A stretch of DNA of 64,000 nt from Phytoseiulus persimilis (Eukaryota > Arthropoda > Arachnida > Mesostigmata > Phytoseiidae). The notes beneath the pieces are model-generated. The model saw only the letters and a list, made by a program, of their open reading frames with translations, did no database searches and had not been told where the DNA came from. Position numbers and translations under genes: made by a program. Each line of letters starts with the position of its first letter. Position 1 is the first letter of the stretch. Positions 11,546-24,600 of this stretch are shown piece by piece. The DNA lies in assembly GCA_037576195.1 (NCBI GenBank), contig CM075104.1, forward strand, positions 10,050,775-10,114,774, in the 5' to 3' direction.

Positions 11546-12566
11546 ATGACTTCTCCTCCGACTGAACCGTCGGAGACTCCGTCGGAGAATATCAACATTG
11601 AGACTAGGCAAGCATTCGCTGAAGCTGTGCAGAATGGGTCATTCGAGGTATCCGATTTGAGAAACGGTTTGTGCAACACTCCCTCACCGATTTTCCTGAA
11701 TCGACGCAACGTAGGCACACCACCGAAACCACTGAAGTTCAGATTGAATTCTAGAAACGTATCAGCTTCGTCGAGAAACAGAATTGAAATCAGAACCAGC
11801 ATAACAGTGCTGGCCTCGAGAATGGTCAAATATCCGAAATCTAGGGAAGTCGTTGCGGATTCTTTGCTCGCATCCCTCAGGCCTCTCGAAAATCTTCAGT
11901 GAATCTTGGATTTCTCAGGGTTTCGACCGGCAGCTCCAGGAATGTTGGGATGTCATCGATTTTGCGTTAAATCCCTCGGAAGTCCAAGAAGGAGCCCGTA
12001 TTGCGTGAGAAGGAGCCCTATTCATCAAAGTGTTGACATGAATAGACATGAGAGCTGGGCGATAAAACTTGTTGAGCTGCTTCCCGAGGGTCAGGAGTTT
12101 ATGTGCTTTTTCGATGAATCAAAATCAAGGATGAGGCGTCGCTTAATCTCAGGGTTGGGATCCAGAGCGAGATGACAGTTAGCCAAATTGAAAGCAGCAA
12201 GTCATGGGATCAGAACCCGTTTTGAGCTCCCTGTTGAACGATTATCCGATGAGAATTACATCTTCAAAGAGCTTGAGAATGGCTTTCCTCCTTTCTTCCC
12301 TCTTCAGCACTCCGATGCTGGAATCAGGGCCCAAGAAAATCAGGGAATTTGAGCTCCAGGACCGCACAGTTGCGATTCGTGTTGATTATTATAGAAAAAC
12401 TGTTCGCCTTCTGCTTGAATCTGTAGCAGGAAACTCGGTCAACAGCAATTCGAGTGACTTTTACGATTGTCTTCTCCATGTACACCACCAGTTATCGACA
12501 AGGAAATGTGTTTTCTTCCAGAAGAAGATGCGCTGTCTCTCTCATTCCGCAGTCCGGAGGAGATAA
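11546..12566 (+). other. Coding-like patch, not resolved into a gene
   Basis: From ATG 11546 a frame of 118 residues, Thr/Ser/Pro/Glu-rich at first and then more mixed, runs to TGA 11900-11902. From 11905 to 12566, short stretches in different plus-strand frames read like protein. One ends near 12000, one runs 12030-12140, and one runs 12345-12530 with balanced hydrophobic and acidic residues. They could be small exons, the remains of a decayed gene, or chance. I could not find splice sites joining them and recognise no family. Confidence 0.25.
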
Positions 12567-15500
12567 CGCGACGAATGTGGGTCTGTCTGAAATGTGGTTA
12601 AGTATCGGGCTGCAAATCATTCAATGGATCTGATGGCTGGCGGGTCCTTCTGCCGAAACGTCCATCTTACTAATGTAACTTATGCAGTCACCGTTCACTG
12701 CCATCTCTGGACGCAATGAATACGGTGCAGGTTACATCCCCTGTCTAGCTTCGACAGCCCGACTTTCCCCCGAGATACCATTCCACCTCTTTGATCGTGC
12801 TTGCTGGGAATAGATCCAAACAATCTGGCAAGTTTGCAATTCGGGTGAATGCGTTAATGGCGACTATTACCAAGGCTCGAACTGTACCACAGTTCCTCTC
12901 GGATTAGAATCGGTCAAACTTGGAAAACTGTCGGTAGACTCGCGGCGGGGTTCCGAATCTGGAGCAATATTTTAAAACGCTTTTCTCACCGATCAGAACA
13001 GAAATCAATTCAGCTGGCGGGCTCGTGTTCCCAGATACAAATCTCACCGATGAAAGGAACACGCGTGATTCAAAGTCCATCTAAATTGGAACCTTGTTCG
13101 CGCGGTTCCAGTGCTATTTGTTCACCTGTTCGCTTATTATTTGTTTGAAATGCCGGTGTCGGTTTGATCCTTAACAAATTCACTCTTCAACTGCGGCATG
13201 AGTTTTTGAAAAGTATCTGATCCAATCGTGTGGCGAGCGCCCTGGCTCTCCGAACGAAGGACTCGGATCCCGATCCAATTCGGCGGATTCGACATGTCAA
13301 CAGATTACCTGAGAAGCGGTCGACCCAGCTCCAGAATTTCACGGTGGTTCCACATTCGCAACGCGAGGGAAGACATCAAATCGTCTTCGAACGCAAGAGA
13401 ACGTGGGGAAACACGATCGATGCATATTGAGGAGAATAAGAGTTCCAATCAGAGGAGGAGATGGTTGCCGACGTCTCCGAGTGTAACAGTTGGAATGCTT
13501 GCGAGAAACAGTTCCATCTGTCGAAATTGGACTTCACTAGAAGTCGATAATTATCATTACACACTTGGTGACAGCTATTTCCGAAGGTGATAAGCTTTCC
13601 GCAATATTCGGTCGCGTCGAGACTTCATCTTCTGCTCCCCGTTCCTCAGAGGTAGCAGAACTGTCGGCATGCTGCATCGACACACTACATATTTATTTCT
13701 AATGAGCCGGCGGAAAGTGGGACAGAAGAGAGAAAATTCTGCTCGGCTCCCGTTGTCGCGATGTCTAGCGAGCACACGAAGAGTACGCCGCGGTGTCACG
13801 TCGGAGACCATAGACTGAGTGAGTCAATGACTGTCGACTACGACACTAATCGTTCGTTTTCTAAGCTCCCATCACACAATCGGTGGCCGACTTCTTCGAG
13901 AATTTCGCTTGACGAGAAGCCGTTTCGGCCCTTTCGCTTTCTACCAAGTTCTTTCCTTTCGAATCAGCGAAGAGGAAGTCCGTGAGCTTTCAATAGACTT
14001 TCCTCTGGTCTTCATGGTTTTCTGCTTCAGACTGCGCCCGGGAACAAATTTGCTGAAAACACCCGTCGGCAAAACTGACCCGCTTTCTCGGTTTTATTCT
14101 CCGTTTGGATCCACCTGACGTTGACGTTTGTAGTTGGTCGCAATTTCTTGTCGGCATCTTTTTCTGTCCATTGGTTCTTTGCTCCATTCCGCCGGATTCC
14201 CCACCTGTGCCTCTGCCGGTCTCGTCCTCCCCATCCCGTCGACTGTTTGATGTCGCGTTGCTGCTGTCGGGAAATTGAACAGTCACAAAATAAGTTTCCC
14301 TGCGACCCGTTGATTATTGGGTGTCGCTCATGAAAATCGCTCCTTCGTGACGATTTCCTTCGGCACGTCTTCTCGACCCGCCTCCCCCGCAGTCGGAAAG
14401 GACTTCCCCTGGAGAAGCAATCGAATAGAAAGTTTGTCATTCCTTTGCTGCCCGAAATATAGTGGTGACGCTCACGAACGAGGTTCATTGATCTTGCTTC
14501 AGCGCGGAACGTGAAATTGTGCGCTATCAGTCCCATTCACCTCACAAGTTTTTCTGCTAATCGCTCAAGACTCTTTTCTGTGGCGTATAGTTGGCCTGAC
14601 AGGAAGGGGCATCAGGGGATTTTTTTGGTCGGAAGTCGTATCCTATAGTACGAGAAGCGCCAGTCGAAAAAGTGTGCCGAAGTTGAGGGACGTCGTCCAT
14701 CAAAGCGTCTGATTGAAGGATCACTATTTTCAAGTCAGTTATCAACTCGCCGTTTGTTGACCTCGCACATCGAAGCATAACGGTAGCTGGAAGAAAAGGA
14801 GTTCGAAGCTGATTCCGACAAAAACTATTGGCAGTCTTCCGGTGTTAGAGTCCTCAGACCCGAGAGCCTATACGCTGATATGGTCGGCGTCGCTTTCACC
14901 ACAAACGCTTCAAAAGTAACCATTAGGACGGGTTTTCAGTGCTCTATTGTACGATAACTGTCTGCGTGCGTGTGTGGGTGATAAATGCAGCGTTATCGTG
15001 AATTGAACGACCAAAACCGAGAGTGCGCTACCGAAATCGAAAAGAAATCTGAGGGAAAAGTTTCTTAACCACCGGAACTGAGGAGAGAGCACAACGGAGG
15101 AGCGACACGTCAAGCTCTCATCGCATCATGGCCACTGCCTTGATGATTTGAAACAACATCCGAATATGGGGAGGAAACAAACGATGCGATGATCATATTC
15201 TGTTCGGACAGTCAATTAATTTCCTCGCCAGGCTCGAAGACTAGTTTGCTGGCCTGACCCATTCGGATTTGTGGTTGGTTGCTGCTTTTCTTCGCTATCG
15301 ACAATTCCATTGTCCTACGCAGTTTCGGAGACAAATCTAGATGGGCTGAAAAAGCTCTGACACGGACCTATCCGTCGAAGCTTTTGTTTGCAAATTCCGA
15401 CCCTTTTCCCGTGGTCCGTGAAGCTTCAGGATCCGGATTCCATCAATGTTTATAAGCTGGTTAAAAACGTGGTCGATCGTTTTGTTTTTTCTTCCTTCTC

Positions 15501-17390
15501 GTTCCAAACGTTGCGACGCTGTTCTTCGATTCCAAAGCTCCTGATCTGGTGATGATTATAAGGAGCTCTCCGGAAGCCCGTGCAGAACTTGGATGGACTC
15601 GGTCCGAAACTTCATCACTCCAATCTCATTCGAGAATATTTGAAAACATTCGGCGGGGAGCTTTTGGAACCGTTGACTCCACAGGAGACGGGCAAGGAAA
15701 TATTATGAGAAATGTGAGGACGTATTTCATGCATCGAGAAATACAGCTCGAAAAATTTGTTCGCGATAGTGACACCGCTCCCCGACGACGTTGACCTCAC
15801 GAGGCAGACGAGACGTCTTCGAAGACTGAACTGAAGCTTCGTGGGAATTCCGTTAAAAAGGTCAATGCTGCAAACGGAGTCAAGATTCATGACGACAACG
15901 CCACCATTGGAAACTTCGAGGATCTCTCGTGACACGCCAGAGCTCATTTCGGTCTTCGAAAGCCCAGATTTGGGACGTCCACTTCTCTATTCTCCTGCAT
16001 TTCCATGCTCTCAGGCGCCTTGAAAGAGTCGATGCCCAGCGCCTCCCGCGCGTAAATCGAGATCCGAAAAAACAACGTGAGCTCGATTCCTCCGGTTCTT
16101 GATCCTGTATGATCGGAGTTAATAGAACTTAATTTCATGCACAACCAGGATGAACCAGGACGCATCGAATCGCTCTCGTCGCTCGTCATGTGAAGTTCCT
16201 CCTTCGTTCCTCCAGTTCCGTCATTGGAATTCCGCGAGCGGGAGGATGAAGGGCCAGTCGGAAAAGCCTGCTCTCCGACGTTTGATTATTCCCGCGAGGG
16301 ACGTATCGGCGCAACAATGACATTCGGAACGTAGATTCGCGAATACGCAACGATTTCCCTCCATACATTTCCCAGAATAGAATGGGTTGTGCCTCGTGCT
16401 TTTTTTCGGCCCTCTTCTCTCTTTCCTTGATCCGACTCTTATCATGCCAACTCTGCCGAGAGGGCCCAGACCATCAACACAAACCGTTCCGATGGGTCCA
16501 GCGCAGAAAAATCACATTCGGGAAGGGAGGAGGAGTAAAAACGATTCCGAGATCAGGGAAAAAACTGCAGTAGGAGGCTCAGTACAGGATATAATCTGTT
16601 TTCGATCTTCGACAGACGCGAACATCTACTGAAAAGTTTTGTAATGCGGCGCGGATAGAAGCTATTGCTCTTCGTCGCCAGTCTTCTCGCTCAGGTGAAC
16701 TTTTCTAGGTTATCGTAACCGATTGAAGAACGGCTATCTTCAGAATAAGTTCTTGCGATTTCCTGGCTGACTCGTTCCGGATCCCGTTTTCTACTCGCTG
16801 AATCAAAGCGTTTTTTAGGCGACTTTGCTCCATAGAATGATTCGACTAACGGAGACCCAGGATACGAGCAGTTCACATTCCAGAGTTCTGATTCATGGCA
16901 CACCAGGTGAGCGTTCTTCCAGGAGTTGAACGATAGTTTCTGATGAGCCACGGATGATTTCCCTGCTGTTAATTGGCGGAAGAAACGGCGGCTCATGATT
17001 GAAGCGAAAACCATGAAGGAATGAATTCCCCACTCACTGCCGCTTCGACCTCCTCGAATATTGAGCTGGAAAGACTTCACGCATCCGCCACGGTCATTTG
17101 ATCCGGAAAGAATGTCAGTAGTTTGGTTCTGTTTCACCGTTTGAAAATCAATCCAGGTTTCTGTGTATTCCAAAAGCAGAATCGAATGGAACGAACAGCT
17201 CCCGGCATTGTTTTTAATCAACTTCCATTCAAAAGCGTGCCCGAGCTAACATTGTAAAACGTCTACGACGAGCGTCGACGGTTATTTCCTCGTTCTGATA
17301 CGTTACGCGCTTGCGTCCATTTTATTGTTGCCGGTCAAGCGTCTCACAGTGAAAGTTAGCCACGAGACGATAAAGTCTTCAGAAGCCGGA
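12567..17390. other. Intergenic stretch, no supported gene
   Basis: Open frames exist on both strands, the longest being a minus-strand frame at 16691-17221. None shows a recognisable domain, splice-consistent neighbours or a polyadenylation signal in a useful place. I see no transposase or reverse-transcriptase motif. Confidence 0.45.
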
Positions 17391-18562
17391 GGGCATTGCC
17401 GTCTTCGCCATCTTCGCCGCCGAAGTCATCGTTGCCGGCACCTCCATTAAACCATGTCGGAACGGTTCCGGTGACCGAAGTCGGAACGAGAACAACGCAG
17501 CCGAGGAATTGACCGGAGAAGGGAAGACCTGGGACGAGGGCCCAGGCGCGCACGCCACCCAAAAGCAAACTAGTCATACTAGGTGCTCAGCAACTGTGAG
17601 GAGGATCGATTCTCTCTGGCGTGTCACTCTGATTTGCAACTCGGAACGAAGATTTACCCACTTCCGCGACAAGGCTGATGCCGAGAGGGCACATGGAGAC
17701 GGTGACGAGAACGTGCACTGAGGTTTTTTTGAAAAACGGAGGATGTCATGTATCAGTCGTCGCTCAATTCACAACCCAGGTTCAACCGAACATTTCTCAA
17801 GTATCGATTGCCAGCAATCCAACGAATCTTTGACATTTCTGACCCCGTTCAGTCTCTCGACAGCCAGCGAGTGGCGCGCTCCTCTCGCGGGTGCACCACC
17901 ACCGCCGCCGTAACTACCAGCAGAAAGGCCTCGAAGCACGACGCCGACGGTAACTCGGGTAGCGGAGCAGGCAACTTCGGAGCCCTAGTTGGTCGCATGG
18001 ATCTTGAATCTTTCTTGCTTAGCTGACGGGTTGCTGTTTGCTGGTTGTCCTATACAGCCGCCGCCGCCGCGTCGTCGGATCCGCTGCTGCTATGGCCGCC
18101 GTTGCCGCCGCGGACGTGAGGGGCTCCGTCTGACTTCGGTCTTGGCTGGTGGCGTTCTTCGGTGGCGCTGTTCAGCAAGAAGACGTCGACAGCGGCGCTC
18201 CATCTCTGGGGTGAGGGCGAAGAACTCGTTTGACGGTCTTCGGGTCGGCTTCACCGTCACACAGTTCCCTTCGGTGGTTGCTGGTGTTGTTGGGCCAGGC
18301 GGTACAACATTTTAAAACGTTCGACCAACGAGATTCAGCTTTTTGTCGCTACCGGCCCCACCATCGAACAAGCTTCGGAGTTGAACTCGAATCCAGCGAA
18401 GTAGTCGCGGCAAAAAGTCAAGTTCAAGTGTCATCGACTCGGACTCGAGATCGTCGGCGACGTCGTGTTTGTTGACAAGTGCAGGGCTTACCGGCCTCTG
18501 AGTGCCAAAACGAACATGAAGTTCTGAGAAAAGTATTTGCTACAACTGGGAATACCTTCTAG
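17391..18562 (+). promoter_or_regulatory. Putative promoter / 5' leader region of uif
   Basis: This GC-rich stretch has many CCG, GCC and GTC triplets, especially at 17395-17440, 17880-18000 and 18055-18240. It ends just before the signal-peptide exon. A CCTTCTAG acceptor at 18555-18562 lies seven bases before the start codon, so the coding exon may be spliced to a non-coding first exon inside this region. Transcription start and exact exon limits cannot be read from sequence. Confidence 0.35.
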
Positions 18563-18569
18563 GAATACC

Positions 18570-18623
18570 ATGGTTAAACTAGCAGTGACCTTACTCATAG
18601 GAGGAGCTGTTCTCCTCCAACAG
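18570..18623 (+). CDS. uif: uif exon 1: start codon and signal-peptide core
   Basis: Encodes 18 residues: Met, one Lys, then a Leu/Val/Ala/Gly-rich hydrophobic core ending Leu-Leu-Gln-Gln. It ends in phase 0 at a GTGAGC donor. The reading is supported by the fit with exon 2, which completes a signal-peptide cleavage context and opens a Cys-starting ectodomain. Confidence 0.85.
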
Positions 18624-21600
18624 GTGAGCACGTTTTAGATACTATCTGTTACCAACGAGCTCCTCGTGGATCCACCGAGCCCCTGGGCCACGCGAGCGGC
18701 TCCAGAACTTCCCCGTACTGACTTCGCTGCCGAAACCATTGAAATCATTGATCCGATGTATGATCCCGCGAGGGATGTGGATGACACACGAGCCCGAAGA
18801 ACAACGGCTTTCTGCGTCAGGTGGCGCCTCATAACGGCACCTGACCATAATTTCTCCTCGGCTGAAGTTGATTAAGGCATGTGGCAGCAGCCTTCACTTC
18901 GCTGATGCTTTTGTTGAGCGTTATCGTCATGATTGTCCGATCAAATGATGGATGAGTGGATAAAATCTAGCTGGTGAAACATACTGATGGATTTACGGCG
19001 ATGACTTTGTGAACTGGCGACTGAGCACCACGAGCACAGCCGACAGACACCAGCCCGCTGGACGAAGCAGCAGACGCACAGCCATAGGCCAAAAGTCGCT
19101 GAGGTGAAGATTGCACCACGAGTGATTATTGTGATATGGGGATGGATTGTTCAAAGCATCGTTTCTTCTCATCGGGTTCATTGACGAATTCTTACGTAGC
19201 TACCATGTGACTTTCATTGACACCGCTCGTCTGACCATGCATGGCTCCGATGCTCGTGCGACTCGACGCCATCCAGTGGAAAGACGTTGAGAACGCGAGC
19301 TCGCCAAGCTCATCTGAGATTCTGCTCTTCGATTCAAGAACTGAATCGCGTCGAATCTCACTCGGGTCAGCACCGTTTGTGGACGTTTCCACGATCAAAT
19401 AGTCAGTTGTCGGGAGCCGGCTTGTCGAGAACGGTCTTCGGAGCGATGGACGCGGATCCCGCACAGGAAACAGTCCGAGATAGCCGATCGGATTTTCGTT
19501 GAGTCATTGCTCGGCTCGAGACTTTCCACCCCTCCGAATTCTGAATTTCGAGAACGGGTATTCGACCGATGTGGATGAGATCGACCGCTTCCCCAGACAC
19601 GAGTCCCTGACTATCTCCTTCTCGAGCTGTTCCAGGGTTTCTGCTTTGCTTTTCAGAGAAATTGAACGATTCTATGAGAATGACAAGGATGGGAAAACAG
19701 CCAGGATCCAATCGAATGCTGGTCGATTATATGAATTCGCAATGCTTGGTAGAACTCTTGATCGATCTGAAAGTTCAAATAAGTCGGAGGGACTCGACCT
19801 GCAGATGCTCGAGGCACGCGGCTGATCTGTGCGCATCGTTGAACAGGCTCAGAGCATTCGCCGTTTTGAAGCTCCGTACCGTTCGTAGCGTTGTCAGGTG
19901 TTTGCGTGACATCTATCGATTCACCATTTTGAGTGAAATCCCATCTTGTTCTTCTCCTCATCTGGCTGTGTCACCTCTCGTTCGCATCGGTCGACAATGA
20001 CATCGGGCAAGGAATACATTCAATACGGTCATTTGCTAGTGGCAGATTTCTGTGTCAGATTGGACGGCCAAATAATGTGTTCATTCACCGTCTCAGAATT
20101 CGGTTGGTCACCTTCAGGACAGCGAAGAGATTCCGATCGGCGAGTTCCGCCCAATCCGAACTTCGATTCCTTCACTGCCGCTTTTGTGATTGATGACGGT
20201 TGGGACCATGTAACGGACATCGTCGATTGGACTTCTTCAAAGCGGCTCCCTCCGATTCCTCTCTGAGTGTTGCCTGTTTCGAATGTGCCCGTCGAATGTC
20301 GGCGCGAATATCCCTCAGCTCTGTGCCTTAATCCTCACTCCCATCCTACTCTGCTATTTATCTCGGTCTCACTTCCTGTGACCTCATGAGAATTCCGACT
20401 CCATTCCTGACAGGAAAGTGGGAGTTCTTTCGGCGGTTCAGTGTCACTCTCCCACCGAGTCGGTTGGTCGTTTCATCATGGATGGAGCCGGCCAAAGAGT
20501 CAGTGATGGCAAAAGTTCCAGACGAAATCAGCCTACTGACTATGCATAGATTCTCGAGGCTTCAACCCACGGGTGTACTACATTTAGCCATGCGTATCCA
20601 TGAAATCTCTTGGATCTTCTCCCATGTACACCGATCGATATCAGCCGCCCGTTCATAAAAGAAACTCGGACAGGCAGTCCTGAACGAGCCGAGCAGACTA
20701 CAGGCGACATCAGAGAGATACTACCAATCGACTAAGCTGATGCTCAATCCATTCAACGCTCGGTCGATATTATCTCAACGACAATACTTCCCTCGAATCG
20801 CTTCCGATGTGGAAAATCTTCCCGATGACCGACTCTTATCGTCAGGCTCTCTTCGATCCGGCCTCTGCCGCGACCTCAAGAGGGTACGGAAACCGACCCT
20901 GAGTCTTTATCCTCGCTCCGAATCGATGAGGCCTTTGCAGTACACACACATTGAGTGCACAACTGGTTTGTCGGCTCAGCATTCTTCCAGCCCTCCTCAT
21001 CGCTGCATCCCTCTGATTGCGAGAGGTACAAATTTGAGATTCTATGGCTCCTCCATCAGACAACGCGTCAGGAAGTTCTTTCCCGGTTGGGTCAGAGGGA
21101 GCCGACGCCTTCTGTCCGACCCAAAGACTCATTGCATCGACCTCATCATTGACTTCATCGTTGTTAGTATCGTTCTGTTTCGTGTTACGCAACCGATTCT
21201 TCTATTCCTTTTTTCCGCTTGTGATATAAGTCACCAGCGTGGGTCTGTTGTCAACAATCGCTGGACGTCTATCGCTACATTCGCATCTGGTTTGAACCGG
21301 CGTATGGCCCGAGTCCAAGACCGACCGTTGCCAGACGCAGTCTGGTCAACGAGAAAATCGACGCTGCTGCAGTCGCCGCTCTTGAGGCGGTTGTTCCGGT
21401 AAACCGGAATGCTCCGAATATTATAAATGCCCTGATTCGGGGCAGCTTCGGAACATCCCAAATGCAACGGGAGCCTCCCGTATCAAAGGTCGGAATGGTC
21501 GGGGATTCGAACCGCTGCATTGGAAGATTCCGGAATCATTCAAGAACAAGCCGAAGCGTGCTCTGCAAACTAGCAGACACGAAGGCAGGTTTTCGGCCGA

Positions 21601-24600
21601 CAAGCGAGCAGGAAGATCCGTCCCATTCTTCAACGAGGGGTTTTTGACGGAATTCCAACAATGTCGCTGCGCCAGGTTTCTCGTCAGAGTTGGAAGCAAG
21701 ATGGCGGCCTTCAGAGACGACGGATCGCCTTCCAATGAGCGAGTCGATAACGGTTTTTCTGCTCGAATGTGTCCATCTTGTACTACGTACATGCACGACG
21801 AGACAGAATCGGAGAGCGAGAGAGAGAGAGAACGGGACCTAAGATTACGTCGACCTTGGATCACGATCCCGTTCAGCGCTTGCTTATGTAGTGGAACTCC
21901 GTTCGAAGACTACCCAGTTATTGAACTGGTTCCAACGGCTGGAAAACTGGCAGGGAGCTCTCAAGAATTTCCGTCGGGTGAACGCTTCCGGAGAAACAAG
22001 CTTTGAGTCGAGATCCCGCGACGATCGAGGACGCGATTTCTGATCAGTGCCCTAATGCACTGGTCAGCTCCTCTTGGGGTTACTCAAGCAGGAATCGATT
22101 GTCCTCGCCAACACAAATTGTCTTTAGCGCTTCACCTGTCGTAAGAGAAGACGGGAGTAATCGAGTTTCGTTAAACAATGCTTCGTTCTGCGCGAGACTT
22201 CTGTGAGATTCCATTCTGATGTTAGTGACGGAACGATCCGAAGGCCTGCTGGCAGCGTTCTTCCTTCAACAGTCTCTTTCGGTTTCGCGCTCGTCTTACG
22301 CCTCTTGCCCGCCATGCTTGGAAAGGAGCAGTCGGAGTCGACGATGCCGACGCCAAAGAACAGGAAAGAGGAGGCAATGTGTCACATCGTTACCAAGCAC
22401 ATATCCACCGCAGCGGTCTCCAGCCGCCGCTGGTGGCAGCAGAAAAACAGCGGATTTACATCTGAATGATGACTGTCGTCGCAGCCGCCGTTGTTGTCGT
22501 CGACGACATTGTTGGAGTTGTTGGCGTAGTTGAAGTTCTTCTCTGTGTGCGAGAAATATCTATGGTTCGTCCAGGCGAGTTTCGAAACCTCTCACGATGG
22601 CTCAACCGTCTCCATCACAGTCGCTGTCGACGATAGCGTTGTTGTTGACACACGACAAGTTCAACAATTGCATTCCTCGTCTTCTCCCTATTTTTATTGT
22701 ATCTAGCTTCTCCGATATTGCGTATTTTGCTTCGCCCGCCGCGAGCTGGGCTCGTGTGCGATTCGACGTCGTGGGTGGTTTATGGACCTTGCGCCTAATC
22801 GAACGAACGTAAGGATCCATCGAACATGCCTCGCTTCGGAGGGTTACTACACCTCCATAACTACCACAACAACTGTCCAGCTTACTCGTGAAGATCGCTA
22901 TTAACCGGCCACCGAAAAGCGAAACGGAAGGCGACCGGCCTTCGGTCTTAAAAAATCCGATCAGACGATGACGGTCATTGTAAGATTGTTTTTCCTTTTG
23001 TGAAATCGACCGTTAAAATTGTCCGCGGCGAAGCTCGGAACCTAGCGATCTTCGCGGATAGCGTGAATCATCGCAGCGACTCGTCCGGCTCGGCTTGCTT
23101 GCGATCTTCACGGCTCGTTCCGAAACCCAGCGTCGAGGGTTTGGCATCTCGAGCTGTGCCTTGACAGCAAGCTAGCAGGCCGCGCGGCCGGCAGGCGAGG
23201 AAGCGAGCCGTCGACGCCAAGTTCAAGACCCTTGTGATTGACGGCCATTGAGGGTTTCATTCGAACGTTTCAGTTTGTTTCGGACGGACACAAAATTACA
23301 TTCGACGGAAACACTCATGCGCAATGGCCGCGTGTTCTTCGAGCTTTCGATCGTCGACCGTACCCGTTCCCCAGGAAGACGAAGCGTCTCGGAGCTCGAC
23401 TCCGTCGCGACAGGGCGGAAAAAAACATTGGCTGCGGGAAAAGTGCTTTCTACGGCGAGAGATCTCCGTGGATAGAATCCTGCCCAGGGGGGACACTCTG
23501 AATGGCGTTTGACCGAAGGCATTGCGTGAGCCCCTGCGTACGGCGATCAGAAGACTGGAAGGCAAGCGGCTGAAGCACGTGTACCGCTTCCTGCTGCTGG
23601 CAGTATACTGAGTAGGGCAAGTGTCGGTGAGCCAACTGGGTTACGTCGGAACGAACGAAGAATCAGCCAAACGGACGGGAAGGGCCTTAGGCGCTGTTTG
23701 CCGGCGTCTGCAGATCGTCGTCGCATTCATCCATCCCTCCATCTATTCGCCCGTTCCTCGGTCTGTCAGTCTGTCTGCCCATCCATTCATTCATTTATCA
23801 ATCCATCGAACGAGGAGCTTGCCTCGACTGGATCTTCTGAAGAAGAACCGTTTCCCAGAAAATGCCGACCGAGCGACCCACCGGCGACGTATCCACGATC
23901 AGCGAGGCAGCCAGAAGGCAAGCTGGCTGGTCACCAGCACGCCGTCCCGGCGAGCGAGTGGGCTGCCGACCGACCGACCAATAGGTCGAGCTGTCAGAGA
24001 CACAGCGTTTTGCACGAATTTGTCCATAACTTGCCACTCCAGGGTAGAGCAAGCGAGCGAACGAGTGACCTATCAAACAACGAGCTGACTGAAACGGAGG
24101 AATGCACATAAATCAGTATAAACAAGATAAACTCGTATATGACCATTTATCTGTCTGATATGGCGAGTGTGGTTCCCGCTGGAGATGTTCACGACGAGAT
24201 AGTCCCCGCGTTCCGCCGCAGCCAAAGCACGCTGTTCAAGATCTCCCAATCAGATTCTTCTGATGAGTTTTGACGCCAAACGCTGGTCTGCGACCCGAGA
24301 ATTCGTGCATGAGCCAAACCAGCGCGAATCCAACACCTGAATCTTGGGACTTGGACTCTGGGAACTCTGGAAGCCTCAGATAGCAACTGTCCGCTCTTTG
24401 CTTTTTTCCGTTATCTACTGTTTCCGTCGTTGTCATCACCACGGTCGCGCCGATGGTCCGAGTTCATGCGTACGAAGCAATTAAACGCGTGACGAGTCAG
24501 TGTGACCCCATGTCAGAGATGTCTGTGGGAACGAATTGCGTAATAGCAAGAAAATAAAATTCTCCCCTCTGGGTTTGACCCCGAGTTTCCCAAGCGCTGG

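Noticed and set aside
16691-17221. 176-residue minus-strand open frame
   Set aside because: Composition is more protein-like than its neighbours, but there is no motif, no clear polyadenylation signal and no adjoining exon. I leave it unannotated.
20740-21402. 220-residue plus-strand open frame in uif intron 1
   Set aside because: Arg/Ser/Leu-rich, no domain, with open frames overlapping on the other strand. A frame this long is expected occasionally by chance in 64 kb.
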